From: Puccinia triticina
Taxonomy: Eukaryota; Basidiomycota; Pucciniomycetes; Pucciniales; Pucciniaceae
Direction: 5' to 3'
NCBI RefSeq assembly: GCF_026914185.1
Contig: NC_070568.1
Location: forward strand, 1,364,001-1,428,000
Length of the DNA: 64,000 nt
Shown here: positions 24,348 through 34,894 of the stretch, one piece after another
Position numbering within the stretch: position 1 is the first letter of the stretch
Layout: the number at the start of each line of letters is the position of its first letter
The notes under the pieces: generated by a model
Databases searched by the model: none
What the model was told of the DNA's origin: nothing
Seen by the model: only the letters and a program-made list of their open reading frames with translations
Translations under genes and position numbers: made by a program

Positions 24348-26220
24348 ATTATCACTTTCACCGCTACAGGTCGCTCTCCAGATAGTTGAAGCTAGTCTAT
24401 TACCAAGTCAGACAAACGCTTTTTCTTGCTCAAATTATTTTGCTTCCTAGAAATGTACTGTCTTTGGGCTTTCACAGCAGATGATAGAGTCACCTGTCGA
24501 AAACTATTTGTTGCGTTTTTGTATTATATACCAATGTTAAACCTCCAGTACTTTCATTGGGAGGCGTCGTTCGCATGTTTTCATTTTTTTTCAATTACTC
24601 AGCAAAACAGCTGTTATCAGTCCAGTATTGTTTTGTCTTTAAGTCTACTCTGTTTTGAAATGATCTATATTTTTGCACCTGCCCCTCACTTTTTTCCCTC
24701 CCTTGCTCATTCTGTTTTCGCTTTCGTTTTTGTCTTCTGTTTTCCTTTTCGTTTTGGATCAGGTTTCTTCAAGCATCCTACAACTGTTTTTGTGTCTGTT
24801 TTGAGATCATCGCACCGAGTCAAATTTCCACAGCTGACGGCCAATCTCTTACATACCCTCAAGAAATAATACAAGAAGAAAATAGCAACTTAACATAACA
24901 AGACACAACGAAAGAATCAGATTATGTATCCATCCATACACCAATGCTCCTTTGTTTTGGTCTATCTCACATTGATTGCGAGAAAGACATTAATACCTTC
25001 ATATGTTTGTTTTTTTGCTTGAAAACAAACAACCTGTGCATGCAATTGGTTTGCTCCTTGTCTTTCTTGTTTTGATTGTATGCTGGACATACACTCGCCA
25101 ACATGGATTGTTGGTCAGTTTTTGTACTTTGTTTCACCTTTGGCATTTCCTCCGTCAGTTACTACGATTTCTAGTTGGTTCGCAAGCCTGTCGATTACGC
25201 CGAGCTTAAGCGAGAGGCCCCGCATGGTCTCTGTCTGTCTCTGTCTCACAGAGACGGGACGCACTCTGCCGCACTTCGCGCCGCGCCCCCGGCAGGCCAG
25301 GGACTTGTGCTCAGTTCGTGATTACGCTGCCATCTCGATATTAACGACTGTCTTTGCAATTGGGCCACATGGTCGCGAAAGCAAGAAGAAGTCTAAACGT
25401 TCTGACGCATTTACGTTAGCGAGTGTGTTAGGTTTATTTGCACTGTGGAAATGCGCAGGTACGGTTGTGTGCAAACAAATTCTCCCTGAACTTGGCGGAA
25501 TAGTTTCAGTTGAACTCGTGGGTCTGGAAAAACTTGGGGTTACTTGAATCATCCATCTTTCTCCAAGCTCCCTTAGCAAGTTGGACACCAGGGTCTTCGA
25601 TGGAGAACCAAAGCTACGTTTCTTCTAATGGATCGTGTCCATGGTTCAGTCGTGATTAGGTTGGGGGCCGGACCCGTGATCAGCCTTTAGCCAAGAATAT
25701 CAAGTACATAGAAAATTTGGCCCTTGCAGCGGGGCTGATGACCTGAGAGGCATTGCCAGTGACGCTGCCGAGCCTTGGAAGGCAGTTTTACTTACATATC
25801 TGTGAAGACGAAGAAAGCAGAGTGACTCGACCGATGGTGACTCATCATTCCAAAGGGTCTTCTCTTTTATCAAACTTCACCACAGCTTTGAACGCTTAAG
25901 TACGGGTCAAGTCTTAATACCACGCCCTAATCTAATTGAGCCCATGGGTGTCCCGTGTCCTGAACCGTTTATGTGTACGAGCGAAAGCACCCTTCAAACC
26001 CCACAATCATCAACCCTGTGCCCTAATCACTTCACAACGTTTATGTAAGATATGGATGGACATGTGTCCCTGTGTTTCCCAAGCAAATACTACCCGTGTA
26101 TCCCTTGAATCAGCATATAACATACTGGGCCAAGTGAGACTCACGCTCTGCGATTAGCTCTTCAGAAAGGCAGTCGGTTGACGAGTGTAGCATTCAAATT
26201 GTCCATCTTACAAGTTAGTA
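24348..26220 (+). other. Spacer between the two YbjQ-like genes
   Basis: This holds the 3' flank of the large gene and the 5' flank of the second YbjQ gene. The 147-codon frame at 24426-24869 is Phe/Leu-rich, starts just after the upstream stop and shows no domain, so it is probably untranslated. No repeats or RNA genes were recognised. Confidence 0.45.
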
Positions 26221-26247
26221 TTGGCAAGTCGTAAAACCAATTATTCG

Positions 26248-26636
26248 ATGACGAATAACAACCACTCTCAAGGCGAAGCGGCGGGTGCGTTGGACGGCGA
26301 ATTCTTCTTAACCGAATTGGCAGAACAACCTGGCTCGAAGATCGTTTACCATTTGGGCAAGGTTGAAGCTAATTCCCGACGCAACCCAACCCAAGATGAT
26401 CCCGATGATCGCCATCAGATGAACCAGGCAATCAAAAGTATAATCACGGAGGCTTGGTGAGTGAGATCGTCATTTTTTTTCTAGGCAGGAGAGTGATAAT
26501 TGATCCAGACCTGCGCCTGGCAAATTGACTGTACAGTCGCCGCGGCGCCAACGGGATTGTTTCTCTTCGAGTCGAGCAGCTCTTCGGCGGGAGATGCATG
26601 GCTTCTGGCGAAGCCGTACTCTTAACACAATGTTAA
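26248..26636 (+). CDS. Stand-alone YbjQ-like protein, partial tandem paralogue
   Basis: Two exons (26248-26456, 26537-26636) encode about 102 residues: a short N-terminus (MTNNNHSQGEAAGALDGEF), then SKIVYHLGKVEANSRRN, MNQAIKSII, GANGIVSLRV and MASGEAVLLTQC. These align block by block with the last 100 or so residues of the neighbouring 20678-24347 gene. The intron sits at the same codon and phase, and the last exon is 100 nt in both, so this is a DNA-level tandem duplication of the 3' part of that gene rather than a retrocopy. The frame may extend upstream to 26221 without an ATG. It lacks the coiled-coil part, so if expressed it could compete with or act apart from the large protein (inference). 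Confidence 0.72.
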
Positions 26637-29581
26637 ATTACCCCCAGGCTCCTTCCCTACCCTTCAAGTTCCACCGGATCATGATTGGATCTCTCAACAT
26701 AGGATTATTAAACAACTTCAAAGGAGCTCCCAAGAAAACTATACTCAACTACAAAATCTCGTATCTTAAATTATCAAATCTATCGGATCTCCATAATTTT
26801 GGTTTCACTTCTCTAAAATTTTTCAGTGAGCCTTGATAAAATTTTGTTAGCAGTCACATTGCTGTAAATGATACCACTCACCTCATTCTTCAAGTGAACT
26901 TTATTGTTAGCTCCAGGGGAACTACAGGGATTAAGATCACTTAGCTTCTAGTTACCAACTCAGTTAAATTTGTGCCTAAGTAGTATGTATCCAAGTTTAT
27001 TAAAGACAGAGAAACACAGAAACAAAGATCAATGGTTCCCCCTAAAAATTAACCAAATTAAAAAAAAATGCAAGGGTTCCCCCTCTCAAAAAAACAAATC
27101 ACAAAAACAAAATCCAAACACCACAAACTGGACCCACTATCCATCCCTGTCTAGCAGGGTTTAAAATAGTAGGTGGATGACCCCCAGCGCGCGCAGTAAA
27201 GGCATTATGCAAAGGGGGGCCACCGAGTAGAGCCCCTCAAACTGCGCAAGTGCAACAGCGGAGGGGGTTGAGGACAAACCGCACGCTGGAATTACAGTGG
27301 AAGAGGATGCCTGGGGCAAACAATACTACACATCAGGCTTCATTAGATAGCCATTCAGACACAACAAACCTGCCTGACTTCTCCCCTCTAGCTCAACTCC
27401 TTGACCCTGGTACCCAGTTTCAACCATTAGGCCATTGCCAAGCTCCCTACACACAACAATGTTGCGCCACAATGGCCATTGCAGGCAAAAGCACTCAATA
27501 CATATGTAAGCATGAGCACAACAATGAACTCCTCCCAACTGTTGCATAACCTGACCAGACTATTCTATTCTCTGACCATCGCTAGGCGGTGCCCTCGCCA
27601 TTGGATGATCTCCCTGGGCGCTTTTGTTGCTCTTGCCAGGCTGGGGTGGTCAATCAACAAGTACTAACTCGGCGCCGAGGTAGCTTCAGTGGCTTGTTTG
27701 TTGTCTGGTCCCTCAATCTTCCACAATTGCTATGTGTATTATGGCTGACTTGATTTCTCTCATCCAACAGCTGTCTTGGCAACACAATGGTGGCGACCTC
27801 GATAGCAGGAGAAGCCCTGGCCGGATGTGCTGTGTCTGCGACTCGCAACCACGACATCGGGCTGCTGACGGAGCGGAGCAGGTGCTGCACAAGAACAATG
27901 CGGTGGTCAAGCAGCTCCCGCTCTGTCTTGAGTGCAAGGACTACCACCAGGTCGACATCTTCATTGCCTGGAATTTCTCCGTGCTCCCTAAGCAGTTCCC
28001 CAAGCCCCTCCATTGCCAAAGCTACTTCACCCCCTGCTGCCAGTGGTCAAGTGAGTGGTTTCTCCTCCTTGATCTTTTATTTTGGTAGTACAGTAGTATA
28101 TGCTCATATTTTCGACGGGGGACAGAGCGATAGGCAGAGAGCCCCGCCGGACAGCCTCCTTCAAATCCGATCTTTTCCTCAAGTCCTTGAAGGAACACAC
28201 CACCACATTTGAGTTTTGATCCCGGCTCATGGCCAGCTTCTCCGCCTCTACCTTCTACACGCCTTCCTGAGCTCCCTCAACTTCTCCGCCTAGGTCCACC
28301 GCCAGCTTCTCCTCAGTAAACGCGCCGTCCGCAACCACTTCTTCTCTACCCACTCATCTGCCGCCGCCTCCTGCCCCCCATCGTTCTCTAACCCTCCATG
28401 TCCTTCCTCCTCCTCCCAACAACACCAACAGCATGATATCAACTTGCCAGCGGCGGCGACTGCTGGCCCCCTTTCCCATACCTTTGTGCCCCACAACCCG
28501 CTTGACCAGGTTATCAAGAAACTCCACTCCTGGGTCCGTCCTCCTCCTCCCCCCTCCCCTCACCATGCACCCTCATACCCCTCTATCTGACCTCTGTGCG
28601 TTCTTAGCTCTTCAAGAACCCCTCCCCCTCTGCTGCAATGTTTATCATGGGCGCCCCCAGCCTCCGGAGCAAGAACAATAACTCAGATGAGGGCAGTGGC
28701 GGTGGGCAATGGCAGCGGCCGGGCCAAGCAGCCGGTCCCGAGCTCCCTCACCGCCAGCCATGTCTCCTGCCCCATTGGCACTGTCTTTACCTCCCCCTCA
28801 TAAACCACTTCTGCTGTCGAGGATAGGGAGCAGGACGAAGAAGATGAGCATGGGAAGGGGCTTGATGCCTGGCCTTGGGCTTGACAAGGTCAGGAAAAGC
28901 CGCACAATCAGCAGCGCACCTTGCATCCAGCGCACAGTGCCAACCATGCTCCAGGAGCAGCACCATCAACAGTCCCCAGCTCTTCCACCTCCAATTCTGA
29001 CTCCACATTGCTGATGCTACTTATACAACTACTGACAGGGACGGCTGTCGCAGACAGTCACAGCTGTGTGAGGATGGCTTATCTTCAAGGAAGCTTTGAC
29101 CGTTTGCAGTTTTTTTTTACTAATCTACTTCCCTCCCTACTTCAACTTGCCAGAAATTTTCTAGATTGAGAATTCCCTTTTGGTTTTAAAGTTCCAACTC
29201 AAGTTGTGACAGATCCTCATGACCGGAACTTGAGAGGATGCTGACATCATCAAAAAGTGTATTGACACCCCTGTTCTCTTTTCAAGTCTTTTCTGATCTT
29301 CCAACTCCCCAGTATGATTTTTCATTTGTATTTTTTAGTCTTACATCTATGCTTTTAGTAATCTATGGTTTCATTCTCCTGTACCAGTTTTTTTATTGTC
29401 AAATTGAATATTTTGTTGCATGAACATGTTTTTCCTACAATGATGAGCTGGAATAATGGCACAATTCAAGCATCTGAATAAATCAAATTTACTGAAACAA
29501 ACAAAGTTATACAGTTGCAAGTCTGTCTACTTATTGACAGAAAAATCTTGATGACCTGGAACATTTTCAGAAACAATGGTG
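26637..29581. other. Gene-poor region with possible transposon debris
   Basis: An A-rich stretch (27040-27130) is followed by a more GC-rich block. The plus-strand frame 27732-28088 contains CCVCDSQ and CLECKD (C-x2-C pairs) and is entered separately. 28290-29010 encodes only Pro/Ser-rich low complexity in several frames. I see no complete gene. Confidence 0.4.
27732..28088 (+). CDS. Fragment with two CxxC pairs, unknown
   Basis: A 118-codon frame containing RMCCVCDSQPRHRAADGAEQ, VLHKNNAVVKQ and LPLCLECKDYHQVDIF, that is two C-x2-C pairs spaced like a small zinc-binding module. A parallel longer frame overlaps it, and no start or splice structure is convincing. The Cys pattern and its place in a repeat-rich region suggest a remnant of a transposon-borne protein. 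No family is recognised. Confidence 0.25.
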   Translation: MCIMADLISLIQQLSWQHNGGDLDSRRSPGRMCCVCDSQPRHRAADGAEQVLHKNNAVVKQLPLCLECKDYHQVDIFIAWNFSVLPKQFPKPLHCQSYFTPCCQWSSEWFLLLDLLFW

Positions 29582-29583
29582 TG

Positions 29584-29870
29584 TTGCTACTTTACTCTAA
29601 AAAATCCAGGGCTGTAGAGTGGATTAGTGCCCTGCGCTTATCATTTTTGCAGTTATTGTTAATGCTAGCGCGCGGATAGCCACATCACATCTATTGTAGA
29701 CTGGCCACTTTTGTATGGCTGTTAGCCTGTTACTAATAAATTAATGTGTTGCTGAGCAAAGTAACACTTTATCAAGAAAAGTAGTGCATTATTGAGCAAA
29801 AAGGTTTAGCATAGAGGGGCCAAAAATTGCTACAATCCCGTTACGTTAACAATAACTGTAAAGTAGCAAC
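29584..29870. mobile_element. Small element with TTGCTACTTTAC ends
   Basis: The outer word TTGCTACTTTAC (29585) is mirrored by GTAAAGTAGCAA (29858-29869), and CAGTTATTGTTAA (29651) is mirrored by TTAACAATAACTG (29847-29859). On the left the two words are separated by about 55 bp, on the right they are adjacent, so one arm has an insertion or the other a deletion. The interior holds a short diverged tandem repeat around GCTGAGCAAAGTAAC. There is no coding capacity. Confidence 0.5.
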
Positions 29871-31217
29871 CCACTGTGGTCAGAAAGACACTTGAAAATT
29901 CTCTCAATTGGTGAAACTGGTGTCAGGGTTGGCTGGGGAAGGGATTGCACTGAACCCCCTCAAGGTACATCATCAAGCAAATGTGATGTGCTCCACATTG
30001 CCACTAATTAGTATCAAAAATCAAAGACTACAAAAAAACCTTTCAGTAAAAAAACTTAGTGGTTTGATTCTCATCCAAGTGTTAAATTTAATTGTATCCA
30101 AAAGCCCCCCATAGTGTTTTTGATCAAGCATGGAGAACTACTACTGCAGTTCTTCTTGACCAGCCCTGTTTGACTATCATTTATTTTAACTTTGTTTCCT
30201 CCTTCCTCCTTTCACTTTTATGGAATCTGCACTCCAATAATGATATCTCACACTTGTTTGAAGTGTGTTCCTCATTGTGGTGATGAATTCAAACCTCTAG
30301 GATGAGCTCTGGCTGCCTTCCTTTTCAATGAAATGCAGTCACAGGCGTCATATTCCTCACTTCTTGGGATAGCCTATATACTGCAGGAATTTCATTATGC
30401 TTTTCAATATAACAAATAGTTGATCTCTGCTGATCAGCATATACACAATGTCTTTATCATAAGCTAATATCTTGCTCTAGCTGAGGAAGAATGGGGGGTA
30501 GGGGGGTGAGGGGAAAACCTTTGGTTTTCAGCGGCGTAGCCGCCTTGGCCTCTAGTATATAATAAATTCTCAGTCAAGGATAGTGTCTCAAAAATGTAAG
30601 ATGGCCATAGGCTTTTAAGATTCATATTTCCTTTTTTCTCTGACACTTTTTAAACTGTGAATCAGAAACAGACTGGAAGGATACAACCAAAAGTGGAAAA
30701 ATATGTTGATATTGTTTGAATTTTGAAACTGCATTCTTTCAATTTCAGGTTTGATATAATCAAAAAAGTGTACTGAAAACCTGGATTCATTTCTGGTTGT
30801 ACTACTGGTTCTACAATACTTCCCAAAGCTTGACTAACTGATGCATAGTCAACTGTTCATATCCAATTTGTCAAGATAAAGGTCTTTATAATCTGATGAA
30901 CCAAAAAAAAGAACAAAAAATCATTCTGCAATACAAAAACATATTCAAGAATCCAAAGCCTGAGGCATGCATCTAATTCCAAGATTCATGACTACTAGGA
31001 TTGATAGAAATCAAAATTTATTTTCTACTAGCTAGTGATTGATTGACATAATTTTTCACACACATTTAGAGAAATATGAGGAAATGATTTACTCTGCGGT
31101 TTTTGAGTTCCAAAGTGAGATCCAAAGGATAGAGTGAAATAAAATATATTTGTTATGAAAAAGACTTGAGATTGGAAGAGATGATTCAACAAATCAAACT
31201 TCTCTAATCATTTATTT
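29871..31217. other. AT-rich intergenic region
   Basis: Nothing recognisable: no long frame, no clear repeat, no RNA gene. Confidence 0.5.
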
Positions 31218-34112
31218 TTAATTGTGATAAAACAAGTGTGAGTGAAGCCTGACAATTGTAGAAAGATGATATTCAGTAGGTCTAAGTGTGCTTTCTACAA
31301 GTTTTTGTATATCTATTTCTGGACCACCCAGAACCTTGCTATAATGGATGTATCTCTTGATCTGATTGACCAATTTTTGATCATAAGTGATAATTCTGGA
31401 TCCGCCAAGAAGAAATTCAGAAAGAAATGTGGGCAAGAAATCCTTGCAGTCTAAATCTTCATGCTCAGGGGAAACTTCTTCCTGTTCTTTAGTCATTCTA
31501 AAGTTTGAAATTTGCCTGTTCTCATTTGAATCTGTCAGCATGTGGACCATGGGCTTCATGGATTTCTTTAGTTTTGAAATTTCTTCATCAGATGCTGGAT
31601 AACCAGGGAATTTTTCCTTAATATGATTGTAAGTCTCCTCATATCTGGTATACATTGCATGTGTAAGACTATAATATAAACCAATTTTCTCTTCAAACAA
31701 TCTGACTTTCTTGAAGTGTTCTGATTCTCTGAGACTTTGAAGAAACTCAGCAGATAGCGCTTTGGAATGACAACGTATAATGAATCTTAGAATGTCATAT
31801 AACAATTTTGACCTGACAACTTTTTTCTTGAAGAACCCACGATCCAGGACATCCATATTTGAAGCTATGCAGCCCATCAACTGTTCCAATAGAAACTGCA
31901 CTTCTATTGATTCCCTCTCAGGTGATACGCCTCCAAGGATGTATTCTGTCATTTCAAATAAATATCTCAACTCTTGATCAGACTCTGTTTTTATCTGTGC
32001 TGCATCAAACTTCATTTGGGCCTCCAGTAACCTATATTCAATATGAAACCATTCTTCTGGTTCTAAAACTATTAAAGAACATATCTCAATGGGTCACAGT
32101 CACTATTTGTTAAACTGCTTGATTGAACGTAAGACTCACCTTTTGATATTTCATCCATTTGTCTGAAAAAGGGTGCTTCATTGAGGCTAAGTTGGAGGTC
32201 AAAGTTATAATAGCGGAAATCATGTTGTTCTTCATCATTGAAGTGGTTGATGATGTAGTCTGAGATGAATTTCCCATGTGCTTTTTTCACCAAATCAGGG
32301 AAGATTTGTTCAGATATAATCTTGAGTTTTTGCAAACCAAGAAAGAAATCCATTGCAAGCTCTTCCCAACTTTTCACTGCATCTCTTGTTGGCAATTGGA
32401 AAGTATCCAGAATCTTCCCAAACTCCAAAACTGATGAAATCCATGCTTTATCTACCGTCTCAAATATATTCAAAACAACTTGTTGATCCAATTTTCCTTC
32501 CAAAAGTGATCTGTTTTCCAGTTGACGAATTCCATTATATGCCAAATTTCTGATGGAGCGGACTATAAGCTTCAATTTCATTTCCACTGTTGACTTATTT
32601 ACTTCCTCAATCAAGCCCAGCTCCAAATTATCTGATCTCCATTGGTTGATATTGTCAAAGGTCTTCATGTAAAAATCCCAAATTTCTCTACTTTGATCTT
32701 AATTTGGAGTAAAATAAAAACGGACTTACTTTGCGCACTGCGAAAAGCTCTTCGCGCACTGTGCAGTGCGCGAAGTTTGCAAACACTTCGCGCACTGCGC
32801 GTGAAGGGCGCAACTTTTTCAAATTATTTTTTGACCAATCAATAGAAAAGCTTATTGTTGTCCTCTGTGAATTTATTTGGAGTTTTTTGAAGCTTCTCTG
32901 TATGCTTAAAAATTCCACCAATAAAATAAACAAGTACAGTCACTTGGGGACCTGGAATCCATATTCCCACCAGTCAAAAAATCCAAATAATTTATTGAAT
33001 CATGATACATATAAATTCAAACTTTTTAGAGTTTTTTGGCCACTTTGTGCAAGAATAAGGCTTTCAAAAATTAGGAAAGTTAACCACTTACTGGCGCATT
33101 TTGGCATATCTTGAGAAAAAGTTACTGGTTTTTGAAAGCCTTGTCCTTGTACAAAGTGGCCAAAAAGTTCTCAAACTTTTAAATACATATTTAATATGAT
33201 TCACTAAATTATTTGGATTTTTTGGCCTGTGGGAATATGAATTCCAGGTCCCCAAATGGCTGTACTTGTTTTATTTATTGGTGGGATTTTTAAGCATACA
33301 AGGAAGCTTCAAAAAACTCCAAATAAATTCACAGAGGACAATAATAAGCTCTTCTATTGATTGGTCAAAAAATAATTTGAAAAAGTTGCGCCCTTCACGC
33401 GCAGTGCGCGAAGTGTTTGCAAACTTCGCGCACTGCACAGTGCGCGAAGAGCTTTTTGCAGTGCGCGAAGTAAGTCCGAATAAAAAACTCATTTCATTAA
33501 AAATGGAGGATCCAATTTCCAAATCTCAGAACAGAAAAGAAAACATTTACCACTCAAATCAAACAGGTTAATTGGCAAAGCATCTGGGTTGAATGGTTGG
33601 ATTGATGCAAAGCTTAAATCCCTTTCAAGTGCAATCTCTTCTGTTTTATCTGTTGTTTTATCAGTACCCTCCAATAATATGCCATTAGAAGCACTTATTT
33701 GGGGGTGATTGGCTACATATATTTCATACAAAACCACAAGTATTTAGTGGATCCTTAAATCAAAGACCTTGAGTAGAACTAATATGTAAAGTACATATAT
33801 AACTCACATTCTTGGGTTATACCATGAGAGTCTGGGTTTGTGGTGGATGTTGGAAGCAAAAAACCAGAACTGCTATCTACATTATACAACTCCAATTCTT
33901 TTGTGGTTTCATCACATCCTTGTTTTTGGAATGTCAAAGTGGAGGTTTTCTCTTAGTATCAATTTATCACTCTTGAGAAAGAAAAATGCAGATATACCTA
34001 TGTTTTTACCAGTGATTGCTTTCCAGGTCCTCATAAAAGGACTGGCCTCTACTCTTTGGAATTCAGCCAATAATCTTAAGTTCAATATTTGTATAGCTAT
34101 ATTTATCCACAT
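31218..34112 (-). CDS. Unrecognised rust-type gene, intron carries a hairpin element
   Basis: Long minus-strand frames at 32668-32140 and about 32030-31218 read as continuous helical protein without known motifs (DKAWISSVLEFGKILDTF, KAHGKFISDYIINHFNDEEQ, EMTEYILGGVSPERESIEVQ, KKSMKPMVHMLTDSNENR). Upstream exons are likely at about 33710-33560 (NHPQISASNGILLEG ... NLFDLSG, then GTAAAT) and 33925-33812 (CDETTKELELYNVDSSSG, ending before GTGAGT). A possible N-terminal exon reads MWINIAIQILNLRLLAEFQ and then RTWKAITGKNIGISAFFF, which could be a weak signal peptide. The intron 33557 to about 32670 would be about 130 bp without the 758-bp fold-back element inside it. Secretion and function are not established. 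The start and some borders are provisional. Confidence 0.5.
32721..33478. mobile_element. Fold-back element with about 360-bp arms, 8-bp duplication
   Basis: 32721 to about 33079 and about 33120-33478 are inverted copies of each other over about 360 bp with only scattered differences. They are separated by about 40 bp, so the transcript would form a long hairpin. The ends are CGGACTTACTT and its mirror, flanked by identical AATAAAAA (32713-32720 and 33479-33486), an 8-bp target duplication of hAT kind. Each arm begins with a GC-rich block of short palindromes (CGCACTGTGCAGTGCG). There is no coding capacity. It lies in an intron of the 31218-34112 gene. Confidence 0.88.
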
Positions 34113-34894
34113 GGTATGCATCTTTGAAACCTTGTGGCTCCAAAAATACAAATTCTATGTGAAAAGAAGAGGTGACTTGGATTGGCGCAGAATAGCAAGA
34201 GGGTTGAATATGAATATGTCTGGAGTCTTCAGGGAGTGCCTTTCTGAAGGGGGTGATGTGATCAGGTTATATTTAAATCACTCAATTGATTACATTCTAA
34301 CTTCTTTCATGTTTCTATATCTGTACAGTCAAATGACACACGCACACGTGGCAGTAAATCAGAAGAATGGAGGTGCTGTCAAAGAAACCACTGGTGAAGG
34401 GCACCGCTCATAGTCAGTCCCACCATGCCTCGGCCCTGAATGCGATGCAAGCAGTTAGACTCTGCACAGCAAAGTCTAACTGCTTTGTCTTATACTATTA
34501 CTTGCTGCGGAATACCCTCTTCAAACATGTAAGCTGTGGTGATTTGTACTGTTGTCATGACCAGTTTGAGCATGTCCATGACGTGTGCAGAGTTGGGCGC
34601 CTCCAACATGAATCAGGAGATGTCAGATTTTGACAAGCACATCTTGCGAATGGCTACGGTGTGCCAATCTGTTTCAATGGTCCTGGGGTCTGATCCTTGT
34701 AGACAATGTGTACAAGCGCATCCGCCGGCAGCCGAAGGTTTATGGTTTGCGTCGGCGAACGAATTCAATTTGGCTCTAAAGATCAAATGTTAAGGGGATG
34801 ACACATACAAACCAAGCATTACTCTTGGGGGTAAAATTTGCTCCGAGTTGATTATTCATTTGACATATGATGGGATGATTGATCATGAAATTGC
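34113..34894. other. Intergenic region with an 11-bp perfect hairpin
   Basis: 34451-34461 (GCAGTTAGACT) and 34473-34483 (AGTCTAACTGC) form a perfect stem with an 11-nt loop. The plus-strand frames across 33838-34633 run antisense to the neighbouring gene or lack domains. No gene is called. Confidence 0.4.

Noticed and set aside
24426..24869. 147-codon plus-strand frame
   Set aside because: Phe/Leu-rich low-complexity translation directly after a gene end, no domain. More likely 3' flank.
33838..34413. 191-codon plus-strand frame
   Set aside because: It lies antisense to coding-like exons of the 31218-34112 gene, which carry good splice sites.
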